NCBI GenBank assembly: GCA_964058845.1
Contig: CAXKVR010000636.1
Span: forward strand, 1-24,280
DNA: 24,280 nt
Source: Carex sylvatica
Taxonomy: Eukaryota; Streptophyta; Magnoliopsida; Poales; Cyperaceae
Direction of reading: 5' to 3'
Shown here piece after piece: positions 1 to 9,642 of the stretch (positions are counted from its first letter, which is position 1; each line of letters starts with the position of its first letter). Below the pieces are notes generated by a model that was not told where the DNA came from, ran no database searches, and saw only the letters and a program-made list of their open reading frames with translations. The position numbers and the translations under genes are program-made.

Positions 1-178
1 CTATCATTGCTTCTCACTCTTTAAACATCATCAAGAATTCACATCCCCCCTCAGATATCACAAATTTTGAGTTGATCGGTGGAAAATCTGGACCGTTCAA
101 ATCCTTTTTGTGCGAATATCAAAGAAACAATAATCCTGCCCCGTGCATTTCGAATAGGCACCAAATTAAATATGACCC

Positions 179-235
179 GACTTATGAAGGAACTCACTCC
201 ATCATCAGCCGCTTGACTTATGAAGGAACTCACTC
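179..235 (-). repeat. 36-bp-period direct duplication across the FIO1 stop codon
   Basis: A 21-bp sequence (plus strand, starting GACTTATGAAGG) occurs at 179-199 and again, identically, at 215-235, giving a period of exactly 36 bp. On the minus strand the upstream copy encodes the C-terminal residues SEFLHKS. The second copy lies after tandem TGA TGA stops in the same frame and would encode SEFLHKS again before a TAA at 168-166. Confidence 0.9.
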
Positions 236-3200
236 TTTAAGTTCTCCTCCAATTGAGAGCAAAGCAGCTGGAAAGCTCCTACAGAAGTAAGCACCAAAAT
301 TTAACAATCCGTTTTCAAACAACTTAGAATATGTAACTTGATCTTTCAAGTATTACTAAGAAAACTATTATTACAATCCTTTTTTATACATAAAGATTTA
401 AGAAAAGGAAAAGAAAGCTTATCATCAGGACATATTTGTGCTGGTAAAGCTGATAAAACACAAAATAGCAATAGTGAGAACTATTTTTTATTTTTTATAA
501 AAGGCCCTGGTACCCTGGCATATTTTAGATGTCTTTCTTGGGAATCATCGAACCTGCACCTCTCCGTAGAGACGGGGCTTGCGCCACTGCACTAAGCCCG
601 CGGTTCTTAGTGAGAACCAACTATTAGTCATGTATATTAAAGTTACTTGCCTGCATTGGAGCTCTCCTTTAGCAATAGCGAGCCTCTCAGTAATAATGTA
701 CCCGGAATTTGTTCAAATATCTACAAAAAATTGAAACATTACAAAATATAAAAAATGAAACTTATCCACTAATATTAAGATGACCATGAAGTAAAACAAA
801 TAGAAAAAAATGCACGCCAGTTTCATGCATGAAAAAGGTAGTATAATAACTTTTGTGATTTCAGCCAGTATTTATAGCATGAAGAGAATTTTGGTGCTGC
901 ACATATCCTCTCCCATGCCACATCACACACACAAACAAAATCATACCATAATACGAAAAGAAAGCCCATCAACTGCAGAATCCAAATTATCAGGCCCATT
1001 TCTCTTGGTACCATCATTAAGCATCTTACCAATCTGTTCATCTGATAGTGTAACCTGTTATAAGAAAAACATTCCTAACATTAGACTGGTACCTAACCCA
1101 GGAAAGTTAATAAAGATATAGACCGGTACCAAAATACCAGAAAACCAGTATTGGTTATGCTTTACTGGTAACAAGGCTACAAAAAATTCTGGTATATGAT
1201 GCACCTACTCTTGAAGTTGATGCACACGGAAAAGGTACCTTTTAAATTATAAGACTACTAGGGGAGAAATAATTTCTTACATTAACAGAAAAGGATGTCA
1301 TGTCAGATTTACATGATGCACCTATAGAAAGGAAAAATGTTTCAACTGATTTCAGTACTTCAAATGCGCCGCCTTTACGTGGAAGACCCTGCAATTATTG
1401 AAGTATCTTCATTATTACTTGTATTTTTAAGACCTCAATTAACCTTTGTACTTCAGTTTTAATTTTAACTATCTTCAACTTACCTCAGCTTACCTCAATT
1501 GCACAATTAGGAACCAAATATAAAAAATATGCTTCTATTTCTATTTTTTTTTTCAGAAAAATTGCAAAAATAATTATAAAATTATGTCTCATACTAAAAT
1601 TTTCCCCACTTACTACATAGCTCGACTCCGTCCCTGGGTACCATAGCAGCAACAGTTGGACGTGTGAAAAAATAAATGACAAATTTTGTGATTATTAAGC
1701 AAATTATCAGGTATAGCAAAAAATAAAATGTGAAAAATAATTACTTCAAGCATGAAGGAAAAATTATTCTTGATCGGAGCATTTGGAGAAATCAAATTTC
1801 TTTTCGGAGGGAGAAAAGACCATGCTAAGCCCCACCTGGAAGTCTGACCTTGAACAAATTCGGTTGTTTTAACTACCGTAGCCCTAGCTTCCCGAATTTT
1901 TGAAATTAAGAACTTTAAGTTCACTTTTCTTCCAACCATTGATGTGAACCACCTAGAAGTAACATGTAGAAATAAAATAGTTGCAAAAGAAATGAGGAAA
2001 ATTTTGTGTATGCGCTGGAAAAACTTCTAAGTACCATTTATAACCATCTCTAACAGTTGCAAAAAGGGAAATAGATTATCTGTCCATGTAAAACAAGGAA
2101 CCATATAATGCGTTCGCCCCCATTTTCTTCATAAAATGCTAAAACTATCTATTCATTGGGAACCAAGGGACATAGGAATAAATAACCATGTTTTCTAGTA
2201 GTGTATTTCACAATATAATGCGTTCCCCCACAATTTCTTCATAAAATGATAACCCTATCTATTCACTGGGAACCAAGGGACATAGGAATAAATAATCATG
2301 TTTCTTGTAGTGTATTTCATACTGCCTTAGTTTAACAGTGCAAGGCATAATATATATTGTTTTGCATTGCTAGATGCTAACTTCTGAGGTTTTGCAGTAT
2401 GCAAATGAGAAATAGCGCCCAAAAAAAATTAAGAAAACTTTCTTGCCTCTTTTCTCAAAAAAAAAAAGAAGAAAAGAAGAAGAAGAAGACATATTAAGCT
2501 ACACCTTTTAAGAAAAAATGACAATAATACAAAATGAATGCTTATACCTAAATGAATGCTTGAGAGAAACACTATCTTCTATTATACGGCTAACAAAAGC
2601 TTGTTCCCCACCAGGACAGACCATTTCCTTGGGGGTCCCACCACACGCAGTTTTGGGATTGAGGCCGGCATCCTCTATGCTCTCAAAGAAGGGTGGGTTG
2701 CACATGCAAAAGTCATATCTTTCCCCTTCCTTCACCACACCCACCAGCACATGGTCTGATGGTACGGATGTCGATGCAAATTCATCACTGTCCAATGATT
2801 CGGATTTCCTGGCGTCACGAATTTCGATGAGGTGCGAGATGTGTGGATTGATTTCCACATTTTTTCTTGCCCATTCTAGGGCTACTTCAGTCACATCTGC
2901 AATGTTGCACAAGAAAGAGGTGCAGGACTAAGGATTTGTGTAGGCTTAATTGAGTTGAATAGAGGATTAATTGCGCAGTTGATGATTGAGATTGCATGAG
3001 ATAAAAACGTTAGGCTGAGTTATGATATAGTTATAGTTTAGTTGAAGCCAAAAAGAGGTCAAATCCACGGTTCACCATCGATTGAGGATTAATGAGGCAA
3101 GCTTTTACTGTTTTTATGTGCAATAGGCAATTTAGGGAAAAGTAGAATCAATTTAACTGAAAAGAAACTTATCACAGCACATTAAAATTTGCCCTATTGA

Positions 3201-3865
3201 AATTGGGTTGACTGGAGTTCTAATTGCACAGGTGAGAGTTAATGAGGAAAAAGCCGTATTAAATTGAGGAACCATTCAAGCTTATATTCTAATCAATTCT
3301 TTAAAATATTGTACAATTTGTACCTGACCCAACAAAACTCCAACCCAGTAGAGAAGCACCGAGCAAAGGATAAATGCAATTGGCACCAGTACCAATATCG
3401 AATCCACACACAGGTTTCTCAGAGTTAGTGTCAGAATCTCTTGTTGCAGGGATGAGATTGGAAGAGAGAAGGTCTCCTATCCAATGGATATAGTTGGACC
3501 TGTTAGGTACAGTCGGGCACAGCTGGCCATCCGGGACCCACCTGTCAGAACCAAACAAACAATTCGGTAATTTGATAAACATTTCTTTTCTGATCCACTT
3601 GAACAGGAAAAAGAGCAGAGGAAAAGAACTACCAGTTGACACCGTGGTCGTGGAGGAGGAGGACACGTGTCAGCTCCCGAGTGGCCGAGAAGTCAGTGAA
3701 GTCGATAGTGGGGCGGTCTGAGGAGGAAGGAAAGATGAGGTAAGGGCTGAAGGAGGGATAGAGAGAGGCGAGAAGAGAGAAGTCCGGTGGAGATTCCTTG
3801 TACCTGTTATTACGATGCATCTCGGGAGCCGGCGATCGCCGCCTTTTCCTGTTGACACGTGGCAT
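205..3865 (-). CDS. FIO1: METTL16/FIONA1-type U6 snRNA/mRNA N6-adenosine methyltransferase, 8 exons, 455 aa
   Basis: Exons on the minus strand, high to low: 3865-3633, 3541-3324, 2896-2548, 1952-1745, 1388-1281, 1054-947, 720-651 and 278-205 (stop TGA 207-205). They total 1368 bp and every join keeps frame. The product has a basic N-terminus (RKRRR, residues 6-10), the family block PDGQLCPTVPNRSNYIHWI (81-99), the SAM-binding motif FDIGTGANCIYPLLG (125-139) and the catalytic NPPF motif (217-220). The block MVGRKVNLKFLISKIREA lies in exon 4. This is the Methyltransf_10 family; known members methylate an adenosine of U6 snRNA in the nucleus and influence 5' splice-site choice, and in Arabidopsis flowering time. 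The C-terminus is short, as in plants, without the long vertebrate VCR tail. All introns are GT-AG except the last (650-279), which is GC-AG. The ATG at 3865 starts the conserved N-terminal region. It is transcribed divergently from FOLD. The family call is very secure; the last two exons are slightly less so. Confidence 0.95.
472..617 (-). mobile_element. tRNA-derived SINE with 10-bp target-site duplication
   Basis: The body is about 482-607, read on the minus strand. Its 5' part holds an RNA polymerase III A-box-like sequence (GCTTAGTGCAGTGGC, plus 583-597) and, about 30 bp further, a B-box-like sequence (GGTTCGATGAT, plus 544-554). It ends in an A-rich tail (minus strand TATAAAAAATAAAAAATA) at 482-500. 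The 10-bp repeat TAGTGAGAAC (plus strand) flanks it at 472-481 and 608-617. Internal promoter boxes, A-rich 3' tail and a target-site duplication together are the hallmarks of a plant SINE. It sits inside the last (GC-AG) intron of FIO1, in the same orientation as the gene. The SINE family was not determined. Confidence 0.8.
2105..2322. repeat. 110-bp tandem duplication in FIO1 intron 3
   Basis: Two diverged copies, from ATAATGCGTT at 2105 and again at 2215, share the segments TTTCTTCATAAAATG, GGGAACCAAGGGACATAGG and AATAAATAA. The period is 110 bp. They lie within the intron between FIO1 exons 3 and 4 and are not coding. Confidence 0.85.
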
Positions 3866-4002
3866 TCCTAGAGCGCGCGCGCACCAGAAACAAATACGAA
3901 GTCAGGCTGCTTGCCGGAGACTGAAAAATGTGGAAAGTTTGGAAAGAGCCCCCTCTTTTTTATCAAATTGTAAAGGCTCTTAATTCATATGACAAGGTGA
4001 AC

Positions 4003-4153
4003 GATAAATCTGCTACGATCCGAAGAGGGTTGTAGGGTCCTGTTATTCTAAATCTAACCTTTCATTTTTTGAGTTGTACGAATCTCTATAGAAGTTATAT
4101 TTTATGCACGACTCTTAAAGCAAATACAAATAAGGGATCGTAGCGGATTATTT
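4003..4153. repeat. short inverted-repeat (MITE-like) element in the divergent promoter
   Basis: GATAAATCTGCTACGATCC at 4003-4021 is matched in inverted orientation by GGATCGTAGCGGATTATT at 4135-4152, with few mismatches over about 19 bp. The arms are separated by about 113 bp of unrelated sequence. The structure resembles the terminal inverted repeats of a small MITE, but no convincing target-site duplication was found. Confidence 0.5.
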
Positions 4154-4509
4154 CCATCGATCCAAATATATAGTTGTTTAATACTCTGCATTAACGCACT
4201 GTTTGAGTTTAGCTACAGATCGTCCGATCAGAATCAGGGCCAATCTGGCCCTACACCTGTAATGTAAGGTTACCTTCAAGATTCGTCCTGGTTTGTTACA
4301 AACGGATTGGATGCATATCTTGATCGGAATGAATTCGGAATCAGATGAGGAAAGCGTCTTTATTGGCTTTTGCACATTTCGAAAAGAAAAGGAATACAAA
4401 AAAAAAGAAAGATATAATATATTCTTCTCGCTTCACCATCTCCGTCTCTCCCGCCGCCCCACGCCCTCAAATTCTCCAAAACCCTAAACCTCACAATAGA
4501 ACACAACAG

Positions 4510-4533
4510 CTCTCTCTCTCTCTCTCTCTCTCT
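4510..4533. repeat. (CT)12 microsatellite in FOLD 5' leader
   Basis: A perfect CT dinucleotide run lies 27 bp upstream of the FOLD ATG. Pyrimidine-rich runs of this kind are common in plant 5' untranslated leaders near the transcription start. Confidence 0.9.
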
Positions 4534-4559
4534 GTCACCCTCGCTTCTTCTAGCCTTTG

Positions 4560-7500
4560 ATGGCATCAACCTTGCTTTCGCCAGATTGCTCCACCTCAGC
4601 CATCACGGCACGCCACCTCATCCCCTTGAAGCGCAAGCTACTACCGGCCGCTATCCAATTTGTCAGCTTTGAGCGCTCTCTTTCTTCTCCTTGGAGCCCC
4701 TCTCTATGTCTCTTTCCCTCCGCTTCAAAGTACCGGACTGCAGTCTCAGCTGCTGATTCTGGTATGGTGTTTGTTTCATTTCAAATTGGTCTATTGTTCC
4801 TTGCATCGATGTTTTTTTGGTCAGCTATGCAATTTCTAGGCAGTGAGGTATTTTGATGAGATAATTTTTCTTGGTTAAATCTCACAAGATGCAAAGTTGA
4901 TTACAGAGGGAGCATTGTTGGTTTTCTATTTTTTAAATTGACAACTGAAATGCAAAATGAAACTTGTGATGGAGATATTGTTTGGATATGTTCAATTTTG
5001 TAAGCAATGGAATGTGAAAATTAAATGGTTTTAAGTGACAATTTGGAAGGTTGAGGTTTTGATATAACTTAATGCTTGCTATAAGTATGGAAACATTTTC
5101 TGTTTTCTAAAATTTTGTAAGAAAGACAAGTCTGTATTATCTTTAGCGGCTTTTCGACCAGTCAAGTTGCAAAATTGTAATGTGCTCTTAGGTTATTTTT
5201 AGCAAAATCCATTTTTTAATACAGAAAAATAAAAATTTCCAAAGTATAACAGTAGAGCAAAAATCATTCTTTTTTTTATCAGCCATTTGAAATTTCTTTA
5301 TTCAGGGTCGATGACAACATTGGATACCACTGCAAAAATAATTGACGGTAAATTAATATCTCAACAAATAAAGGATGAGGTTTCAGCGGAGGTCACACGA
5401 TTGAGAGAGGCGACCGGCGTGGTACCGGGTTTGGCAGTGATCCTTGTGGGGTCCAGGAAGGATTCTCAGACATACGTCAGAAATAAAAAGAAAGCATGTG
5501 AGGCAGTTGGCATTAAGTCATACGAGGCTAATTTGCCGGAGGATTGCACCGAATCCGAAGTGCTGAGGCATATAGAAGAATTCAATAAAGAACCCTCGGT
5601 TCATGGGATTTTGGTGCAATTGCCTCTCCCTCGTGTGAGTTATTTTTATTAATCAATGGTTGCATCTATAGTATTTTACAATACTCCATAATACAAGCAT
5701 GGTGTTTGTACCATGTATCTATTTGGAAAATGAGCAAAGAAAACTAAAAAATAGAAAATATTTGGAATGCGCCAGCACAATAGTTCTTGCCCTTTTTTAT
5801 TTAGTATACAAGTAACTGGAAGTCTTCTTCGTTCGACTTCCTTAAATAGCATTGAGAATTTTAGATCTAGAAAATTTTGACATGTTGTTGTATAATACTC
5901 ATTTTCAGTGCTATGTAGATGTACCAAACAAGATGAATATATATCATTTTAACTTCTTGATTATAATTAAAATTACGGATATAATTCTAGGGACCATAAT
6001 CAGATTTTTGAAGTGTAAAACTTCAAAAACACAATGTGACATTTTAATTTTTATGGACAAAGATGGAAAACATTAATTTTTTTTTAATTTTGTTTTGCAG
6101 CATATTAATGAGGAGAAGATCCTTGCTGGGGTTAGCATAGAGAAGGATGTTGATGGCTTTCACCCGTTAAATATTGGCCGGCTTGCGATGCAGGGACGGG
6201 ACCCGCTCTTCATCCCCTGCACCCCCAAAGGATGCATGGAGTTATTGCACAGATACAATATTGACATTAAGGGGAAGAGAGCTGTTGTGATAGGTCGAAG
6301 CAACATTGTCGGCATGCCGGCCGCTTTACTGCTGCAGGTAGTGTTTTAATTGTATGATGGTTTGTTGCTCGTGTATACAATACATAAGTTTTGCAGTATT
6401 TTTTATATATAGAAATTAAAATAATATAGGGTTCAAGATGGATTATATGGTAATTAGATTTGATAGAAAGAACTTAAAAAAATTCGGTCCCTTTAGGATT
6501 GTGCATGTGTGAGGCAATTTTTTTTTCGGTTTCTCTAGGATTTTTTTAAAGGGATCGAACATTTTTCTCAAATTTTTTAGTTCTTTCTCCCTAATTGAAA
6601 TATTCATGTATTCTGTCTAGAACCCTATATTATTTTAATATCATTTCTATAAGTATAAAAATCTGTAAGTTTTGTCCCACGCTAATTTTTATTTTATTAT
6701 TATTATATAATTGTTTCTTATACAGGGTTTTTAGCACTATGGCTTTTTTTTCCAATTTATTTTGTAATAGGTGTTCTTGGAAGGGATCAGGTCTTACTGG
6801 AGGTTATAGAAAAAGTGAAAAAGAAAAGAAAAAAATGCTGGTAATGCTTTATGTTTTAGAGCTACCAGTGGACGTGCAATAAATCAACTTGTCAGTAAAA
6901 TTTGACGTGTTGGTTTGTTTGATTGAAATAAAATATTGACAAGTTGACACTTGCTTTACAAACTATTTTTTTTGGTAACATAATATCAAAAATTAATCTT
7001 AATCTTAGATGTTAAATGATTATAGTTTGTACACAAATGTAGAAAGCAAATGCGACTGTGAGTATGGTACATTCATACACAAAATCCCCAGAGGATATAA
7101 CGAGGCAGGGTGATATTGTAATTTCCGCAGCTGGTGTGGCTAATTTGGTTAGAGGTAGTTGGTTGAAGCCCGGAGCCGTTATTATTGATGTCGGTATCAA
7201 CCCCGTTGATGTAAGCACAACTGAGTCCTTCCTTTTTATTTTATTTTTTCAAATTATTGTATTTCTGGAAAAAAAAATTGTAGCCATCATCATATGTACT
7301 GAGCTGAAAGTTCGGTTGCTACTGATTTGTCCTAATAAGTGAATATGTTAAATAATTCGTAAATTTGAAATTAATAAATGATCATTTTTCTTAATATTTA
7401 TGAGTGAGGCTGTGGTACTATGTATACCGCATATTGCCATACTATGGATCAATATTTCCATTTTCAAAGTTTAAACAACCGATCTGAATCGTTCAACATG

Positions 7501-7844
7501 ATCTCCATATGAAAATGCACTTGTAGATCAAATTTTATATTTTTTAGAATTTTTTTAGATAGGTAGAAAATGCATTGGTACCATATGAAAATGCACTTGT
7601 ACCATAGTCCTCACTGTTGGACTCGATAGACTATAGTGTCTGTTTTATTATTTTTGGTTTTATTGTTTTGTAGGACACCAACAGCCCGAGAGGTTATAGG
7701 TTGGTGGGAGATGTGTGCTACGAAGAGGCATCAAAGGTGGCATCATATATCACTCCGGTCCCAGGTGGTGTGGGTCCCATGACCATTTCCATGCTGTTAT
7801 CCAACACTCTCCTCTCTGCTAAACGTATCCATAATTTCAAGTAA
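4560..7844 (+). CDS. FOLD: bifunctional methylenetetrahydrofolate dehydrogenase/cyclohydrolase (FolD), probably plastidial, 5 exons, 368 aa
   Basis: Exons: 4560-4761, 5306-5634, 6101-6337, 7043-7210 and 7674-7844 (1107 bp, every join in frame, all GT-AG). The enzyme interconverts 5,10-methylene-, 5,10-methenyl- and 10-formyl-tetrahydrofolate with NADP. Residues 1 to about 69 (Ser/Thr/Arg/Lys-rich, few acidic) look like a plastid transit peptide, and the conserved core starts at M70. Seen in the core: [15 protein letters not shown] with the catalytic Tyr124 and Lys128, the LVQLPLP block, [13 protein letters not shown], the dinucleotide-binding [26 protein letters not shown], and the family signature [11 protein letters not shown] near the C-terminus. 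Length and motifs are those of plant chloroplast FolD (FOLD4-like). It shares its promoter region with FIO1 on the other strand. Introns 3 and 4 hold repeat elements. The ATG at 4560 is preferred because it adds the transit peptide; M70 would give a cytosolic-length protein. Confidence 0.95.
6394..6665. repeat. inverted-repeat foldback element in FOLD intron 3
   Basis: The left arm, from CAG at 6394 through AAAATAATATAGGGTTC (ending 6433), is matched in inverse by GAACCCTATATTATTTT (from 6620) through CTG at 6665. Similarity continues inward through AGAAAGAAC/GTTCTTTCT and GGTCCCTTTA/AAAGGGATCG, so most of the element can fold on itself. The outer ends read CAG...CTG. No clear target-site duplication was found, so the superfamily is not assigned. 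Confidence 0.65.
7459..7602. repeat. half-copy of the palindromic MITE family, plus internal direct repeat, in FOLD intron 4
   Basis: From CATTTTCAAAG through the AACCGATCTGAATCGTTCAA block to TTTTATATTTTTTAGAATTTTTTTA (7459-7557), this matches one arm of the palindromes at 12716-13068 and 13585-13914. The opposite arm is missing. A 21-bp stretch beginning CCATATGAAAATGCAC is repeated directly at about 7505 and 7581. Confidence 0.65.
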
Positions 7845-8011
7845 ACTTCCTCTGAAGTTTTAAGTAATTTTTGAAGGTATAATTTTGGCGTTGCGTAAAA
7901 GTAAAGTAATTGATATTTAATCGTGCTTGGTGTTTTGTACCAAGAGCACATTATTTATTCTCCTTGGTAATAATATAGAATGTTGTAATGTAGAAATAAA
8001 AGAAGAGGAGG

Positions 8012-8401
8012 GTTCAAATGTCTTCACCATGCTTCTATTTTTAAAAACTTTAATAACTCAAAATTTAAAACTTAAAAGTCAAAATAAACCGTTAGATGTG
8101 ATCTATATTATTTTCTTTATGTGTTCATAAAAAAATATCACATTTTAATTTTGTTTTTATGTTAATCATTAAGTTGAAAAATCAACGTCTAGAAATTATC
8201 CACATTAGTACGTTTTTTATAAGCTCTTAATGACAATCAAAATAAAATTGAAATGCCACAATTTTTTACACGTGCATAGATAAAATGATATAGATCATAT
8301 CCAACGGTTTTATTTTGACTTTTAAGTTTTAAATTTTGAGTTATTAAAGTTTTTAAAAATAAAAATATAGTGGAGTTACAAAAAATAGAGGTATTTGAAC
8401 T
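8012..8401. mobile_element. palindromic MITE-like element in FOLD-subtilase spacer
   Basis: The left arm (8012-8120) and the right arm (8290-8401) are near-perfect inverse complements across CTATTTTTAAAAACTTTAA, TAACTCAAAATTTAAAACTT and AAAAGTCAAAATAAACCGTT. The outer ends are GTTCAAAT and ATTTGAAC. Between the arms lies about 170 bp of AT-rich sequence. There is no coding capacity. The arm motif CCGTTAGATGTGATCT is shared with the MITEs at 12716 and 13585, but the rest differs, so this is a second family. Confidence 0.7.
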
Positions 8402-9592
8402 CTGTTCATAAAAGAATTGGTCTCTTTTGGACTTGTATTATAAAAAGAGAAACTTGAATTTCATCCTCTCTTCCTCGTAGCTGCTACCTGGATTTAAAAA
8501 AAAAAAAAAGAATTTCATTCTCTCTTTGATCAATGGTAGTTCTAAAATTCTCGTTGTGTAATAGGATGGAAACTGGACTAGTATTTTCATTTTAAAAGAA
8601 AATTCTTGGGTTTTAAAAAAAAAAATATATATCCAGATAATGTCTGTTGTTTCTTAATGAAACAATTTTGGTTTTTATATTCGAAAGGCGAATAATAGAA
8701 AATAAAAAGAAATTGACGTTAGCTTTGGGGACATGATTGCTAATCTCACATGGCATGTTAGGGTTAAGATTTTCTTATAGTATGTAACAGTGTACCACCA
8801 ATGTTGAAAAATTATTTTTTATCTAAATAACAGTGATTCGTTACATGCCTTGGGGCAAATATTTTTAACAGTGCCTATCTTCAGGTTAATATAAAAATGT
8901 ACAACAACAACAATCAAGCTTTTAGTTTCAAATAAGTTGGGATAGACTAGGTTAATATTGAAGTGTAAACTAGTAAAATTTAGTTCTGAATTAGATAGTA
9001 TGGTTTGTTCCATTGGATAATTACCTTGCTTTATCCTACTGGCCAAATTCAAAATAGTGAATTTTTTTTTTTAGAAAATCGACAATGTACATGTCCTATT
9101 CTCCCTCCAAACCTTCCTTTCAAATTCTCTCTAGATTCATGAAATCTCTTTCGATCAAATCCGCATCCATATATTTAGTTTTATTTCAAATTCTCAGGGG
9201 TAAAGATTTTAATAGAGCAATTTTGCCTTCATGCAACGCACAAACCATATGAAGTTGTTTTGATTCTACGATCTGTGCGTCACATGCAGTCAAAACTGCT
9301 CTGTTAAAATCTGTACCCACTTTAGGTCAATTAAAGTTAGACCATTTGTTGCTTCTATTTTGAGAATATTGCTTTGCTATCTGTTACAATTACTCAACAG
9401 AAAATGCGTTTTCACAGTTTCATCCTACAAACAAAGCACAACAATCCCTTGCAATGATCAGCAATTTAGCATAATAGTCAAGAACTGCTTCTACATAATC
9501 TCAAGTGGTTTAGTTTCTAAACCCAAATTAAGAATATATGTAATTCATCCTTATCTATGAGCAAAACTAATTTAGAAACGAACCTCAATTAA
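8402..9592. other. spacer between FOLD and the subtilase, no gene seen
   Basis: AT-rich sequence with homopolymer runs (for example A runs near 8495 and 8615, a T run at 9061-9072) and stop codons in all frames. Apart from the retroposon tail at 8896-8950 I recognise nothing. The open frame at 9360-9560 has no family resemblance and is probably chance. Confidence 0.5.
8896..8950 (-). repeat. retroposon 3'-tail relic
   Basis: Read on the minus strand, CTAGTCTATCCCAACTTATT is followed by a block resembling GGGACTAAAGGCTT and then by a GTTGTTGTTGT tail. This resembles the 3' end, with GTT-type tail, seen in many dispersed plant retroposons. I see no matching 5' head, so it is probably truncated. 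The family assignment is from memory and is weak. Confidence 0.35.
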
Positions 9593-9599
9593 TATAAAT
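9593..9599 (+). promoter_or_regulatory. candidate TATA box for the subtilase gene
   Basis: TATAAAT lies 43 bp upstream of the subtilase ATG at 9643. This would imply a very short 5' leader, so the real promoter may be further upstream. Confidence 0.3.
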
Positions 9600-9642
9600 G
9601 TATTCATCATATTTAGCAAACTCTTAAAACCTGTGGGAATCA

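Larger units (their letters stand above)
3866..4559. promoter_or_regulatory. divergent (bidirectional) promoter region FIO1/FOLD
   Basis: The start codons of FIO1 (3865, minus) and FOLD (4560, plus) are 694 bp apart and point away from each other, so both promoters lie here. A telo-box, AAACCCTAAA, is at 4479-4488, and a CT microsatellite at 4510-4533 falls in the probable FOLD 5' leader; both are common in leaders of highly expressed plant genes. A small inverted-repeat element lies at 4003-4153. No clear TATA box was found for either gene. ACACGTGG and ACACGTGT boxes occur at 3855-3862 and 3663-3670, inside FIO1 exon 1. Confidence 0.6.

Noticed and set aside
544..597. Functional tRNA gene
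   Set aside because: Only the A- and B-box-like parts are tRNA-like. No cloverleaf with acceptor stem could be drawn, and the A-rich tail and target duplication point to a SINE.
2518..2931. 137-aa plus-strand open frame
   Set aside because: It is the antisense of FIO1 exon 3, whose minus-strand translation carries the NPPF motif and clear family similarity.
4510..4533. CT run as a CRISPR or structured repeat
   Set aside because: It is a simple dinucleotide microsatellite in a plant leader; no spaced repeat array occurs anywhere in the window.
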